From CALAGB01 sp963713965 (GTDB lineage Bacteria; Chloroflexota; Chloroflexia; Thermomicrobiales; Thermomicrobiaceae), in the NCBI GenBank assembly GCA_963713965.1, contig OY970217.1, positions 1,116,001-1,180,000 of the forward strand: a stretch of 64,000 bases of DNA. Reading direction: 5' to 3'. The first letter of the stretch is position 1, and each line of letters opens with the position of its first letter. The notes beneath the pieces were generated by a model, which did not search any database, was not told the origin of the DNA, and worked only from the letters and a program-made list of their open reading frames with translations. Shown here piece by piece: positions 1 through 8,862 of the stretch. Position numbers and translations under genes: made by a program.

Positions 1-49
1 TCCACAGGGTGACTGCTGTGCTCCTATTGCATACTATGCCCGGTTACTT

Positions 50-124
50 GTAGGGGAGCACCTGGTGTGCTTCCGAGACAACAACAGCCGAATGACGCCT
101 GGAGCACACCAGGTGCTCCCCTAC
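50..124. repeat. 22-bp perfect inverted repeat (REP-like)
   Basis: The arms at 50-71 and 103-124 are exact reverse complements (GTAGGGGAGCACC... type) around a 31-base spacer. The outer GTAGGGG/CCCCTAC edges match a style of interspersed palindrome common in Chloroflexota genomes, and a relative lies at 40999-41018. It is outside any credible gene and downstream of the actE terminator. It could be a nonautonomous mobile repeat or simply a hairpin; nothing shows mobility. Nothing else is seen in bases 1-203. Confidence 0.75.
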
Positions 125-203
125 GACCTGCTCGAACCGTCTCAGTCAGCCTGGAATCTGCCGCGAACGTAGGATGGCGCCTGCGCAAAACTCCTAACAA
201 GGG

Positions 204-235
204 AAACGGGGAGCGGATCGATCCGCTCCCCGTTT
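204..235 (-). terminator. Terminator of the alternative complex III operon
   Basis: A perfect 32-base palindrome (two 16-base halves, AAACGGGGAGCGGATC and its complement) lies 42 bases past the actE stop. In the minus direction the GC-rich stem ends in a short T run. The symmetry means it could stop transcription from either side. Confidence 0.75.
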
Positions 236-277
236 CAGTTCCCAGCGATCTTTCGCGTTTCGACGAGTGGCTGCGGC

Positions 278-952
278 TTACTGCCCCTGGAGCTGTCGGA
301 TGTGCAGCACGAGCTGCCAGCGCTGCTCAGGCGTCAGCAGGTTGCCGAACGGCGGCATGTGATTAAGGCCGTTCGTCACGTAGTAGTAGATCTCACCGTC
401 GGACAGATTCTTGATCTCGTCCGAGGTCAAGTTCTTGGGCAATATGATCTGCTGGTCCTTCGGCAACGTCTGGTTGGCCGCCTTGAAGTAGATGATCATA
501 AACGCGTCACCCGCGGACGGATTCGGCGTATCCAGACCAAGCCCCTTCTGGCCATGGCATTGCACGCAGTTGAGTGTGAACAGGTCAGAACCCGACTTCA
601 AATTGGCATCGGACGCCTGCAGCGGGTTCTTCAGGTTCTTGGCGTCGTCCAACGTATAGTCAGTCGGCTCGGGGTTACCCGTGGCTACCAACGGACCGTA
701 TGCCAGCGTATCCATCGTCTTCTGATTCACCTGGATCGCTCCGGCCGGCGAATCGAGTCGCGGCGGCTCTTGCGCGTGCCACGAATCGGAATAATGCATA
801 CCGGAGTAGAAGTCGATCGGATAGGTATTGGTAGAGTCGCAGCCCACCGCAATGACGAGCAACAGCGACACCCCGGTCAATAGCAATAATCGTGGACGAG
901 CTCGCGCGAGCCGCGCCTTCGCTTGTGCAAGGCGCTCGACGGCGCGAATCAT
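278..952 (-). CDS. actE: Alternative complex III subunit ActE, mono-heme cytochrome c lipoprotein
   Basis: 224 residues. A basic N-terminus and hydrophobic segment (about residues 20-38) end in a lipobox-like VIAVGC, so the protein should be exported and lipid-anchored. A single c-type heme motif CVQCH lies near residue 130, with a methionine-containing MPPFG motif near residue 200 as a plausible distal ligand. It is the last gene of the operon and its ATG overlaps the actD stop by four bases. In alternative complex III the family carries electrons from the quinol-oxidising core to a terminal oxidase or soluble cytochrome c. The function is assigned from family resemblance and operon position. 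Confidence 0.88.
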   Translation of the reverse strand: MIRAVERLAQAKARLARARPRLLLLTGVSLLLVIAVGCDSTNTYPIDFYSGMHYSDSWHAQEPPRLDSPAGAIQVNQKTMDTLAYGPLVATGNPEPTDYTLDDAKNLKNPLQASDANLKSGSDLFTLNCVQCHGQKGLGLDTPNPSAGDAFMIIYFKAANQTLPKDQQIILPKNLTSDEIKNLSDGEIYYYVTNGLNHMPPFGNLLTPEQRWQLVLHIRQLQGQ

Positions 953-1524
953 GCGCGGGCTCCCTTCCGGTTTGGTCGGTTCGGCTGGCTCGGCTCACCG
1001 GGTCCAGGGCCCGCTGTGCCGCCCATCTTCACATCCTCGGCACCAGTCGTTCGCAGCGCGTCGACCGCGCCGGTGACCAGGTTCTCAGGGGCGTGCACAA
1101 GAATTCCGATGTACCCGTCGGTGATGCGTGTGTCGTAGACATCACGCACGAATCGAGGCAAGCGAGACTCGAAGATCGCGCCCAGCACCGTGAAGATCAC
1201 GGCGGCCAGCATCGTACCTTCGTACATGATGATGACCATCGGCGGAATCGAGAAGAGCGGCTTCCCGTCGGTCACCATCGGGTAGACCACCTGCGTGCCA
1301 CCCGTGATCAGCAACCCGACCGCGAAGCCGCAGCAGGCGCCGACCACTGGCCACAAGCCGAGTCGACTCGTGCTGTGATCGTGGCCGAATGCCCCTTCGG
1401 GATACGGGGCGTTCGACAGAACCTCGAAATCCTGCCGCTGAATTCCGGCTTCGGACAGCTTGTCGACTCCAGCGATCGCCGAATCTAAATCGCTGTAAAG
1501 CCCTAGAACATCGCGTAGTGCCAT
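949..1524 (-). CDS. actD: Alternative complex III subunit ActD (DUF3341)
   Basis: 191 residues from an ATG preceded by GGGGAAGAG; an in-frame GTG two codons upstream is possible but has worse spacing. Two transmembrane segments fall around residues 58-80 and 95-118, between an N-terminal ferredoxin-like stretch starting LRDVLGLYSD and a C-terminal soluble part. This is the usual DUF3341 architecture found only beside the NrfD-like ActC/ActF subunits. It is a structural membrane subunit with no cofactor motif. The C-terminal tail is rich in Gly, Pro and Asn. It overlaps actE by four bases. Confidence 0.85.
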   Translation of the reverse strand: MALRDVLGLYSDLDSAIAGVDKLSEAGIQRQDFEVLSNAPYPEGAFGHDHSTSRLGLWPVVGACCGFAVGLLITGGTQVVYPMVTDGKPLFSIPPMVIIMYEGTMLAAVIFTVLGAIFESRLPRFVRDVYDTRITDGYIGILVHAPENLVTGAVDALRTTGAEDVKMGGTAGPGPGEPSQPNRPNRKGARA

Positions 1525-1539
1525 CGCCACTCTTCCCCT

Positions 1540-2913
1540 CTAGAACTCGCGAATGATCGCTGGGATCTTGGCCTTACCAACCTCAATCTCGTCATAGAAG
1601 TACTGGCCTTCTTTTTCCTCCCACACCGACACCGGAGGAAAGAGCTTCGAGAAGACCATGAACAAGAAAGGTACCAACGCGAACGAGCCAAGCACGAACG
1701 TTATCTCCAAGATGCTCGGCCGGTAGAAGTTCCAGTCGAACGTCCACTCGTACTTGCGCTCGAGTCCCGGTACCACCAGCCAGTAACGCTCGGACCACAT
1801 ACCGATATTGACCATGATCGAGGTCCAGAACATTAACTTGATGTTCCGCCGGAACTTCCGGAACATCCAGATAGGTACCGGAATGAAGTAGCCGAAGATG
1901 AAGATCAGAGCAAGCAGCAGCGTATACGGCCACTCCAGGAACCGCATCTTCATGATCTCAACCTCGCGCGGATCCTGGTTGAAGAGCGCGAAGAAGACGT
2001 CGAGCATGAAGAAGAAGAGCCATCCGGTCGCCACGACCACTAGCAGGCGGCCGATGGCGTCGAAGTGTTCTTCTCGTATGTACTTGTCGAAGCCGAACAT
2101 CCATCTCATCAGGGCCATAAGCGTTACCACAGCCGACACGCCCGAGTGGACAGCTCCAATAACGAAGTACGGAGCCCAAACGCTCGTATGCCAGACTGGA
2201 TCGAGCGAGAAGGAGAAGTCCCAGGAGACAATGCTATGGACCGACACGAAGATCGAGAGCATCAGGGCGGCCAGAAGGAAGCCGGTCGCCGTCTGGATCA
2301 TCCACTGCCGCTCGCCGTTCTGCCAGCCTAGCGCCATGACTCGATAGAGACTCTTGCGCCATCCAGTTGAACGGTCACGCAGAAGTGCGATGTCGGGCAC
2401 GGTTGTGATGTAGATGAAGAGGATCGTGCCAGTCAGATACGTAAAGACGGCGCTCGGGTCCATGACCAGAGCGGAGCGAACATCCGGGAAGATGCCGCGC
2501 CAAAAGTCGTACGGAAACACCCAATACATCGTGCGCCACGGACGGCCCGTGTGAATGAACGGGAAGGTCATGGCCGTCATGAGGCTGAACATCGTCATGA
2601 CCTCGGCGGCACGCGTAACGGGACGTCGCCACTCGGCCTGAGTCAGACGCAGAATGGCCGAGATCATAACGCCTGCGTGGCTAATACCGATCCAGAAGAC
2701 GAAGTTCACGATCATGAAGCCCCACATGCCGGGGCGGTTCAGACCGGTGACGCCAAGTCCCCAGTAGAACATCCAGCCGACAGCGAAGGCGAACGCGGCC
2801 AGGATTGTCCCCAGGACGATGAACCCGACCCACATCCACATGGTGGTCCGAGTCACCGGCAGGAGGAGTTCCTGAATGACCTCCATCTGGGGCAGTTGCC
2901 GCCGCTCTTGCAT
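1540..2913 (-). CDS. actF: Alternative complex III subunit ActF, NrfD-like quinol-binding membrane protein
   Basis: 457 residues, polytopic with about ten hydrophobic helices, belonging to the NrfD/PsrC family like its upstream neighbour actC. A GGAGG site lies just upstream of the ATG. In alternative complex III two NrfD-like subunits form the membrane core, and one or both bind quinol and may conduct protons. Here actF sits directly after actC and before actD, whereas in the Rhodothermus arrangement it comes last. Which of the two is ActC-like rests on order and a first-pass reading of the sequences, so the labels C and F could be exchanged. Confidence 0.82.
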   Translation of the reverse strand: MQERRQLPQMEVIQELLLPVTRTTMWMWVGFIVLGTILAAFAFAVGWMFYWGLGVTGLNRPGMWGFMIVNFVFWIGISHAGVMISAILRLTQAEWRRPVTRAAEVMTMFSLMTAMTFPFIHTGRPWRTMYWVFPYDFWRGIFPDVRSALVMDPSAVFTYLTGTILFIYITTVPDIALLRDRSTGWRKSLYRVMALGWQNGERQWMIQTATGFLLAALMLSIFVSVHSIVSWDFSFSLDPVWHTSVWAPYFVIGAVHSGVSAVVTLMALMRWMFGFDKYIREEHFDAIGRLLVVVATGWLFFFMLDVFFALFNQDPREVEIMKMRFLEWPYTLLLALIFIFGYFIPVPIWMFRKFRRNIKLMFWTSIMVNIGMWSERYWLVVPGLERKYEWTFDWNFYRPSILEITFVLGSFALVPFLFMVFSKLFPPVSVWEEKEGQYFYDEIEVGKAKIPAIIREF

Positions 2914-2945
2914 ACTCTTCCTCCACGCGCTCTTTTCGGACCGAC

Positions 2946-4343
2946 CTAGAAGTCCGGCTTACCAATCACCATTACTTCAACGTTATGGTAGATCTTGTTC
3001 ACGCGCAGTCGCATACCGGCGGTGACCTCCCAGATCGAAGGAACCGGGATCACACGGAAGGCGAGCATCACCAAAGCGATGGCACCCGCGATTGCGCCCA
3101 TCAAGATCAGCGCATCCCACACAACCGGATGATAGGTTGCCGGGAGTGTGTGCAGGCGATCCTGCGTGATGTCTTTGTCTGTGAACGCGGCCGAGAAGAG
3201 GCGTATGCGATCTGCCAGCAGGCCGATCAAGACACCAGTCGAGACGATTGCCGGTCCAATGCGGCTACGGCGCACCTTCGTCCACATCAGGAAGAAGAGC
3301 GGTCCGATGAAGCAGAGCAGGAATGCCGCAACGAAGAACCAGACGTACGAGTGGAAGTAAAGCAGCTTCAGCTGCAAGATCTCCCACGGCATGCGGCCGT
3401 ACCACGGAATAACGAAGTCGGTCCACATGAAGTAGAACCAGAGAAGTCCAAACGCCAGCTGCAATTTGCCGAGCGCGAAGAACTGCTCACGCCCGAGATA
3501 GTTGTCCGCCCCACCCCACAGCCGCATGACGGTCGCGGTGACCATGACAACCGCGATACCGCCGCCGAAGCCGCTCACGACCATATAGGCTGGGAAGATG
3601 GCGCTTTTGTACCCCGGGATCAGGCTCATGATGAAGTCGGACGTGATGACCGTCATCGTGCCGACGTACATGATCACATAGAGCGCACCGAGATAACTCT
3701 GCGCTCGGTCGATCACGCGCCACTGATTCTCAGTACCGTAGAAATCGCCCGCCAGTTTCACCAGCCAACCGCCACGGCCCTCGGGGAGCTGATCGCGAGC
3801 GATAGCAAGATCCGGAATTGAGCTGACGTAGAGGAACGCGTATCCAGCAAAGGTCAGTCCCAATATGAGCATTGCGTCCCACAGCCAGGGAGCCGCCCAC
3901 CAGCCGAACCAAACGGTCGGACGACCTTCGGTATTCGGAACCGTCGCCATGAGCAGCAAGAAGAGGACGGCAGGAACAATCATTCCAGCGGCCCAAATCT
4001 CGGAAATCCGGTTGATCGGACGTCGCCAGTGGCCTCGAACCAGTCGAGTTGCCGCGGACACGCAGGGAGCCGACGCCACGGTCGCCATGAGGTAGCCAAA
4101 CGCTACCGCGACGTAGGTCCACGCTTGCCGGTCGCCCCAACCTGAGAAGATCGGGCGGATGACGAGCGCAACGAGTCCGATGGCGGATAGGATGCCGAGA
4201 ATGATCAGGCTCATCCGATAGACCTGACCTGTCCCCCGCAGGCGCCGCAGGCCGTCTTCGACGACGACCGACGGTGACATGTCCCAGACCTTCGTCATTG
4301 GCGATGGCTCAGGAACGTGATGGCCGTCTGTCACTGTTGCCAT
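2946..4343 (-). CDS. actC: Alternative complex III subunit ActC, NrfD-like quinol-binding membrane protein
   Basis: 465 residues with about ten predicted membrane helices and an NrfD-type pattern. It is separated by 106 bases from actB2 upstream and 32 bases from actF downstream. NrfD/PsrC proteins deliver electrons from quinol to an iron-sulfur subunit on the periplasmic (outer) face, here the adjacent ActB. The N-terminal residues 1-35 are hydrophilic and the C-terminus ends in a short soluble tail. No insertion or frameshift was seen. Confidence 0.85.
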   Translation of the reverse strand: MATVTDGHHVPEPSPMTKVWDMSPSVVVEDGLRRLRGTGQVYRMSLIILGILSAIGLVALVIRPIFSGWGDRQAWTYVAVAFGYLMATVASAPCVSAATRLVRGHWRRPINRISEIWAAGMIVPAVLFLLLMATVPNTEGRPTVWFGWWAAPWLWDAMLILGLTFAGYAFLYVSSIPDLAIARDQLPEGRGGWLVKLAGDFYGTENQWRVIDRAQSYLGALYVIMYVGTMTVITSDFIMSLIPGYKSAIFPAYMVVSGFGGGIAVVMVTATVMRLWGGADNYLGREQFFALGKLQLAFGLLWFYFMWTDFVIPWYGRMPWEILQLKLLYFHSYVWFFVAAFLLCFIGPLFFLMWTKVRRSRIGPAIVSTGVLIGLLADRIRLFSAAFTDKDITQDRLHTLPATYHPVVWDALILMGAIAGAIALVMLAFRVIPVPSIWEVTAGMRLRVNKIYHNVEVMVIGKPDF

Positions 4344-4449
4344 AACGTGCCGCTCCCGCCTCTCCTTCTGTCAGCATTCGATGTGTTCAAATGGCCCTGC
4401 CCAGCGAACGTTTGCTGATCGCGCCCGCTTGACCATGTTTCGATCAGGC

Positions 4450-5223
4450 TCAACCAACCGCCGCCATACTCTTGGCCGCGCTGGCCTGTGATGAGTCGAA
4501 GTAGCGGTGCTTCGTTCCCTCTGGCAGCGGATCGGCGTCAATTTTCTTCAGATAGACAACGGCCGGATTGGTGCCGAGATCCTCGAGCAACCGGTATCCA
4601 CGATTCGTGCTCGCGATCATCTTGGATACTTCGCTGTTTTCATTTTCCAGGTCGCCGAAAACGATGGCTCGCGTCGGGCAGGCCTGAGCGCAGGCCGTCG
4701 TGAAATCGCCGTCCTTGACGTCGCGGCCCTGAAGCGTCGCGGCCTGCTCGGCGTGGTTGATGCGCTGCACACAGAAGGTGCATTTCTCCATGACACCGCG
4801 GCTGCGAACCGTTACCAGCGGATTGAGTTGGTTCTTCAAACTATCGGGCCATTTCGGCTGCCAGAAGTTGAAGAAGCGAACGTGCCAGTGGCAGTTGACC
4901 GAGCAATAGCGTGTACCGATGCAGCGGTTGTAGACCTGCATGTTGATGCCCTGGTCGGTATGGTAGGTCGCGTAGACCGGGCAGACCGGCTCACACGGCG
5001 CGTTCTCACACTGCATGCACGGCACGGGAATATAGCGCGCTTTGACGTTGGGGTATTCACCCTCCCAGTAGCGCTCGACACGAATCCACTCGATCGCGCG
5101 CCGCTGGTGAAAGCTCTCTTCCGCATTGATTGGGATATTGTTCTCGGCCTGGCAGGAGACCACGCAGGCTTGACAGCCTGTGCACCGGTCCAGGTCGATA
5201 ACCATTCCCCAACGATTTGCCAT
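4450..5223 (-). CDS. actB2: Alternative complex III iron-sulfur subunit (ActB C-terminal half as a separate protein)
   Basis: 257 residues from an ATG behind GAGAGGAGCGAGG. It contains several cysteine clusters typical of PsrB/NrfC ferredoxin-like proteins: CTGCQACVVSC near residue 16, CMQCENAPCEPVC near residue 73, CIGTRYCSVNC near residue 100 and CTFC...CAQAC further on, enough for up to four clusters. In many complexes this region is fused to the molybdopterin-like half of ActB; here the two are separate genes 36 bases apart. It should sit between the catalytic-like ActB1 and the NrfD-like subunits. Confidence 0.87.
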   Translation of the reverse strand: MANRWGMVIDLDRCTGCQACVVSCQAENNIPINAEESFHQRRAIEWIRVERYWEGEYPNVKARYIPVPCMQCENAPCEPVCPVYATYHTDQGINMQVYNRCIGTRYCSVNCHWHVRFFNFWQPKWPDSLKNQLNPLVTVRSRGVMEKCTFCVQRINHAEQAATLQGRDVKDGDFTTACAQACPTRAIVFGDLENENSEVSKMIASTNRGYRLLEDLGTNPAVVYLKKIDADPLPEGTKHRYFDSSQASAAKSMAAVG

Positions 5224-5259
5224 CCTCGCTCCTCTCGCCCCTCGAGTTGGTTTCGCGCT

Positions 5260-7494
5260 CTACTCGTTCAGGTTCTGAATTTCGATGATCGGGAACTCTT
5301 CGAGCTGGTACGCCGGAACAGAACCTTCGAACCTCGCCATACGAACCTTCTTGTTCGCTTTTTCGATCTTCACACGGGTTGCCGACGTCGCTAGCGCGCC
5401 AGTTTCCGAATCGAGTTGCGGCGCGATCAATGAGACGACGTTTTCGCCGCGCTTCTCAGCATAGCGAGAGAAGAGCTCATGTCCCTGGCCGAACGGCACC
5501 AAAGCGACATCGGGTGCGGCGGCCGGATTGATGTAGACGGGAAGCTCCATGCTACCCGCCGGAGACGTCAGCTTCACCACGTCGCCCGTGGACACGTTCA
5601 TGTCCTTACCAGTGGTCGGGTTGAGCTCAACCCATGTGGACCAGACCCCGGTCGAGATCGGCTCCGGCAGCGCCTGCAGCCAAGGCAGGTTCGAGTACTG
5701 GCCGTATCCCAATGAATTCGTCGGATACGGCAGCAGCGTGAACGTGTTTGATCCAGTCTCCCCCGCGAATTGCGGGTCAGCCGCGGCCGTCGATTTCGAA
5801 GGAGCCGATGGCGCGCTTGGAGCGCTAGCTGAGTTGTCCCACCAGCCGCCCTGCGATTGCACCGTGACGAAATACTCTTTTGGATCGGACGCGTTGACGT
5901 TGCCGCCGCCACTTTTCTGCAGCGAGGCGATCATGTCGCGAACCGCCGCCTCGTTGTTGGCCCACGGCAACTCGGTACCGGCCGTCTTGGCCGCAGCGAT
6001 CATCAGATCGACGAACGACCGAGAATCGACGAAAGGTTTCACAACTGGCTGCTGCAACGCGACGGTTGGGTAGCCCGGCCCTGGATCAGGAACGTGCAGT
6101 CCCCAATCCTCGAGCGTTACATGAGTCGGCAACACCAGATCTGACTGAACGGTCGTCTCATCCATGAAATTCGAGAAGCTGACAACCTTTGCGCCCTTAC
6201 CAAGCGCATCCTTCAGACCGATCGAGGATGGCAAGCTGTAGATCGGGTTAGCGTTGTAAACCAGCACAAGCTTGAATCCGCCACTGCCGATCTTGTCGAC
6301 GATCCCCTGCCAGTCCTTGAAGGACGTTCCCGCGGTCACGTCCGGGAGTGTGTCGGCACTCGGCGAACCAGGATGCGGCATGATACCGCCCTTGGCTCCG
6401 ACGGCGCCGGTCAGGTAGTTCAGCGAGAAGACCGCGGCTAAATTGAAGAGTCCATTTGTGTGCGCCGCGGCCGACGTGCCCGCGATGGCCACGCTCGGCG
6501 TCTGCTGAGCGAACATCGTCGCCATCTCAGTGATCTGGTCGGCGGTGATTCCCGCTTTCGACGCGACTTTGTCGGGCGAATAATCGTCCAACGTGATGCC
6601 CTGATAGATCGAGCCGGCGTCCGCTCCGCTGACGAGATTTTTCGACGTGATCACCTGTGCCATCGACAGCGCGACGATCCCCTCGGTGCCCGGCTTGATC
6701 GGGATCCACTTGTCGGCACTAGCGGCTGTTGCCGAGAGTTGCGGCCCAACGTGCCAGTAACGGCCGCGAACGTCGCTGCGACCCTGACGGAATTCGCCGT
6801 AGCCCATGCTGAGATGGACCGGAGAAATCCAGTCGTTGAGGAACTCCGCACCAAAATTGAGCAGGAATTTCGCATTTGGCAGGTCAATGGTCGGGAAACG
6901 GGGCGATCCGAATACGCGGTTCATCGCCTCGCGCAGTACGACTCGCTCGTCGGGCTCGAACGTGATGTGCTGTCCACCCATCGCCTTGACCGTCTGCCCA
7001 ATTACATTGGCGACCGATCCCGAGACTGGTGGAGTGATCAGCAAAACACTTCCGCTAGCGGCGGAGATCATCGAGTTGAACTGGTTCATGGCATCGTCCC
7101 AGTTCAACGCCTTGTATTTTCCTGAACCACGATCGCCATTGAGCGTCAGCGGACCACCAAAACGGTCTGGATGATAGAGCTCCTGCACCAGCGACTGCTC
7201 CAGCGCAGTGGAGCGACCCATGTTCAATGGATAGTCTGGGTTTCCATCAACCTTCTTGGCCCGTCCCTCATACACGCGGGCGATCAATCCGGACCCACCA
7301 GAGACTCCGGAGAACGCCGTTGCGTACCACAGGTCACGCCCCCACGCGAAGTCCTGTGGATTCAGGTCCGGACTTTGAATATCGAATTCACGCTTTGGTG
7401 AACCATCACCGATCGTGCTCGGGTCGCAGCCGGTGAAAACAACCGCCCCCGCGCCCGAAGCTGCGACCAGCTTGAGAAAATCACGACGTCGCAT
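5260..7494 (-). CDS. actB1: Alternative complex III molybdopterin-oxidoreductase-like subunit (ActB N-terminal half)
   Basis: 744 residues from an ATG with GGAAGGG four bases upstream; an ATG at 7509 overlapping the actA stop is the alternative. The N-terminus has a Tat signal (RRRDFLKLVAASG) followed by a hydrophobic stretch and a GC that could be a lipobox. The body is similar to the molybdopterin oxidoreductase fold, with a C-terminal molybdopterin-dinucleotide-binding-like part around residues 590-700. In characterised alternative complex III this subunit lacks the molybdenum cofactor and is structural. A low-complexity APSAPSAPSKS stretch lies near residue 560. Confidence 0.85.
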   Translation of the reverse strand: MRRRDFLKLVAASGAGAVVFTGCDPSTIGDGSPKREFDIQSPDLNPQDFAWGRDLWYATAFSGVSGGSGLIARVYEGRAKKVDGNPDYPLNMGRSTALEQSLVQELYHPDRFGGPLTLNGDRGSGKYKALNWDDAMNQFNSMISAASGSVLLITPPVSGSVANVIGQTVKAMGGQHITFEPDERVVLREAMNRVFGSPRFPTIDLPNAKFLLNFGAEFLNDWISPVHLSMGYGEFRQGRSDVRGRYWHVGPQLSATAASADKWIPIKPGTEGIVALSMAQVITSKNLVSGADAGSIYQGITLDDYSPDKVASKAGITADQITEMATMFAQQTPSVAIAGTSAAAHTNGLFNLAAVFSLNYLTGAVGAKGGIMPHPGSPSADTLPDVTAGTSFKDWQGIVDKIGSGGFKLVLVYNANPIYSLPSSIGLKDALGKGAKVVSFSNFMDETTVQSDLVLPTHVTLEDWGLHVPDPGPGYPTVALQQPVVKPFVDSRSFVDLMIAAAKTAGTELPWANNEAAVRDMIASLQKSGGGNVNASDPKEYFVTVQSQGGWWDNSASAPSAPSAPSKSTAAADPQFAGETGSNTFTLLPYPTNSLGYGQYSNLPWLQALPEPISTGVWSTWVELNPTTGKDMNVSTGDVVKLTSPAGSMELPVYINPAAAPDVALVPFGQGHELFSRYAEKRGENVVSLIAPQLDSETGALATSATRVKIEKANKKVRMARFEGSVPAYQLEEFPIIEIQNLNE

Positions 7495-7508
7495 CGCACC
7501 CTTCCGCA

Positions 7509-8045
7509 TCAGTAATGGCACGTCGAGCAGTCGGTTTTGGCGTTGTTCTCACGATGGCACGTAATACAATCGCCCATTCGCAGGTCGCGCACCTGCACGA
7601 CAGCCCCTGGAGCCATAGACGCAACATCACCATGACAGGTCGTGCAGCTAAATCCCGCATTTATATGCATGGCGTGAACGAAGTGGACATGGTCAGGTAA
7701 TTGGTGCACGCGGGTCCAGTTGATTGGCGTTCCGGAGTTGAACGCATCCACCAGCATCTGCAGCTGCGGCTTGTCCTGAGTCGGAATGACGGAGTGGCAG
7801 CCCATGCAAAGCTGAAGCGCCGGAACCGTCGAATCGGCCGTCGTCGTTGCTCCGCGATGGCAGAATGTGCAGTCCAGACCGACGGTGTTGACGTGAATGC
7901 TGTGCGGGAACGCGATCGGCTGAGACTTGGCGGGCTGCTCAGGTGGGGCCAGGATGTAGCTACGAGCGACGATCGCCAGCGCCGGGATGGCGAGCACAAG
8001 CAGCACGATCACCCCAAAGATCGCTGGCTTGATGAAACGTCCCAT
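7509..8045 (-). CDS. actA: Alternative complex III subunit ActA, pentaheme cytochrome c
   Basis: 178 residues with one N-terminal membrane anchor (residues 8-28) and five CXXCH heme motifs: CTFCH, CMGCH, CTTCH, CITCH and CSTCH, the last ending two residues before the stop. This is the multiheme cytochrome c7-like subunit that passes electrons out of the iron-sulfur chain of alternative complex III. The stop codon is directly adjacent to and overlapping a possible start for actB1. The upstream 77 bases separate it from a small membrane protein gene. Confidence 0.88.
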   Translation of the reverse strand: MGRFIKPAIFGVIVLLVLAIPALAIVARSYILAPPEQPAKSQPIAFPHSIHVNTVGLDCTFCHRGATTTADSTVPALQLCMGCHSVIPTQDKPQLQMLVDAFNSGTPINWTRVHQLPDHVHFVHAMHINAGFSCTTCHGDVASMAPGAVVQVRDLRMGDCITCHRENNAKTDCSTCHY

Positions 8046-8122
8046 ACCCCTCGCTCCACTCCGTTTCTATGCCGTGCGCATCAGCAGCACCGGCCGCGAA
8101 CCCGCGACCGGCTAGATATCGA

Positions 8123-8428
8123 TCAGATCCACACGCGGTTGAAGATGTCGTACACAACCGTCATGTGGTCAACGAAGTTCACAAAACAGAAGATCGCACA
8201 GAGAAGGAAGAAAGCGGCTGAGATGAGCGCGATGGGTCGGAATTTCAGGTAGCTAACAGGCAGATCACGTGTTGAGGTGAGTGACGGGATCAGGCCGTGC
8301 CCAATCAACAATGAACCGGCGAACATCACCATAGCACCGACAAACGACCACAAATACACGAGCGTCGTCGTCAGATCGCTCCATTGGCCACTCTGAATCT
8401 TGGCCGATGTGATGTCCAGCAGGATCAT
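8123..8428 (-). CDS. Small membrane protein leading the alternative complex III operon
   Basis: 101 residues from an ATG with GGAGGA four bases upstream; an ATG six codons earlier is less well placed. Three hydrophobic segments are visible at about residues 22-45, 62-80 and 82-98. I do not recognise the family. Its position 77 bases upstream of actA on the same strand suggests co-transcription and a role in assembly of the complex or as an extra small subunit. No cofactor-binding motif is visible. Confidence 0.6.
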   Translation of the reverse strand: MILLDITSAKIQSGQWSDLTTTLVYLWSFVGAMVMFAGSLLIGHGLIPSLTSTRDLPVSYLKFRPIALISAAFFLLCAIFCFVNFVDHMTVVYDIFNRVWI

Positions 8429-8862
8429 CTGTTCCTCCACATACAAAGTCCGGCGATCAGACCCATTTCACGGTCGCCTGGCAAGAGTGTGGCATCGGAT
8501 ATGGCAGCGACAGAACCCTCTGAAGCGACATGCGGTTTACGCGCACCTCGCTGGCCCCTGATAGGTTCAACGCTACCCAGGAGGTTGTCAAGCCAAGATT
8601 TGAAGCTTTTGTGTGACCACCTTCACAACCCTCTGGTAGCATGATCCCACGGTCTCCATGTGTCAAGAGGACCACACCCGACGCGATTATTGACCCCTGC
8701 GGGGATTTTCCCCACGATGCCGGCGATGCGATGCCCCGCGTCCACCTGCCCGCCCCGTTGCAATGCCGGCGCAAGTGGCGTCGCGACGGTCCTCCTAGTA
8801 GGCTATGCATGCCGTCCAATGAGATGCGTCTTTCGACTAATCCACGCGAGAAATGAGCAACG
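8429..8862. promoter_or_regulatory. Divergent control region between complex III operon and ureohydrolase operon
   Basis: This 434-base stretch has no convincing gene. It holds a perfect CRP-type dyad (listed separately) and a TTGACA on the minus strand at 8591-8586, which would place the dyad centre about 64 bases upstream of a complex III start site. I see no good -10 hexamer at the right spacing, so the promoter itself is unproven. I looked for guanidine riboswitch hallmarks before the plus-strand genes and found none. Confidence 0.4.
8612..8627. promoter_or_regulatory. Perfect TGTGA-N6-TCACA CRP/FNR-family operator
   Basis: The 16-base dyad reads TGTGA CCACCT TCACA. Both half-sites match the consensus of CRP-type regulators exactly. 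It lies between divergent operons, about 28 bases from a minus-strand TTGACA, a distance typical of class I activation. The regulator is not in this window. Confidence 0.55.

Noticed and set aside
4507..5394. 295-residue plus-strand frame opposite the iron-sulfur subunit
   Set aside because: Shadow of the minus-strand cysteine-cluster gene; no motif and no ribosome site.
4450..7494. ActB as a frameshifted single gene
   Set aside because: The two parts have separate starts, ribosome sites and 36 intervening bases, as in other genomes with split ActB.
8641..8862. Guanidine riboswitch before the ureohydrolase operon
   Set aside because: I looked for the conserved paired stems and ACGG/ACGA loop signatures and did not see them.
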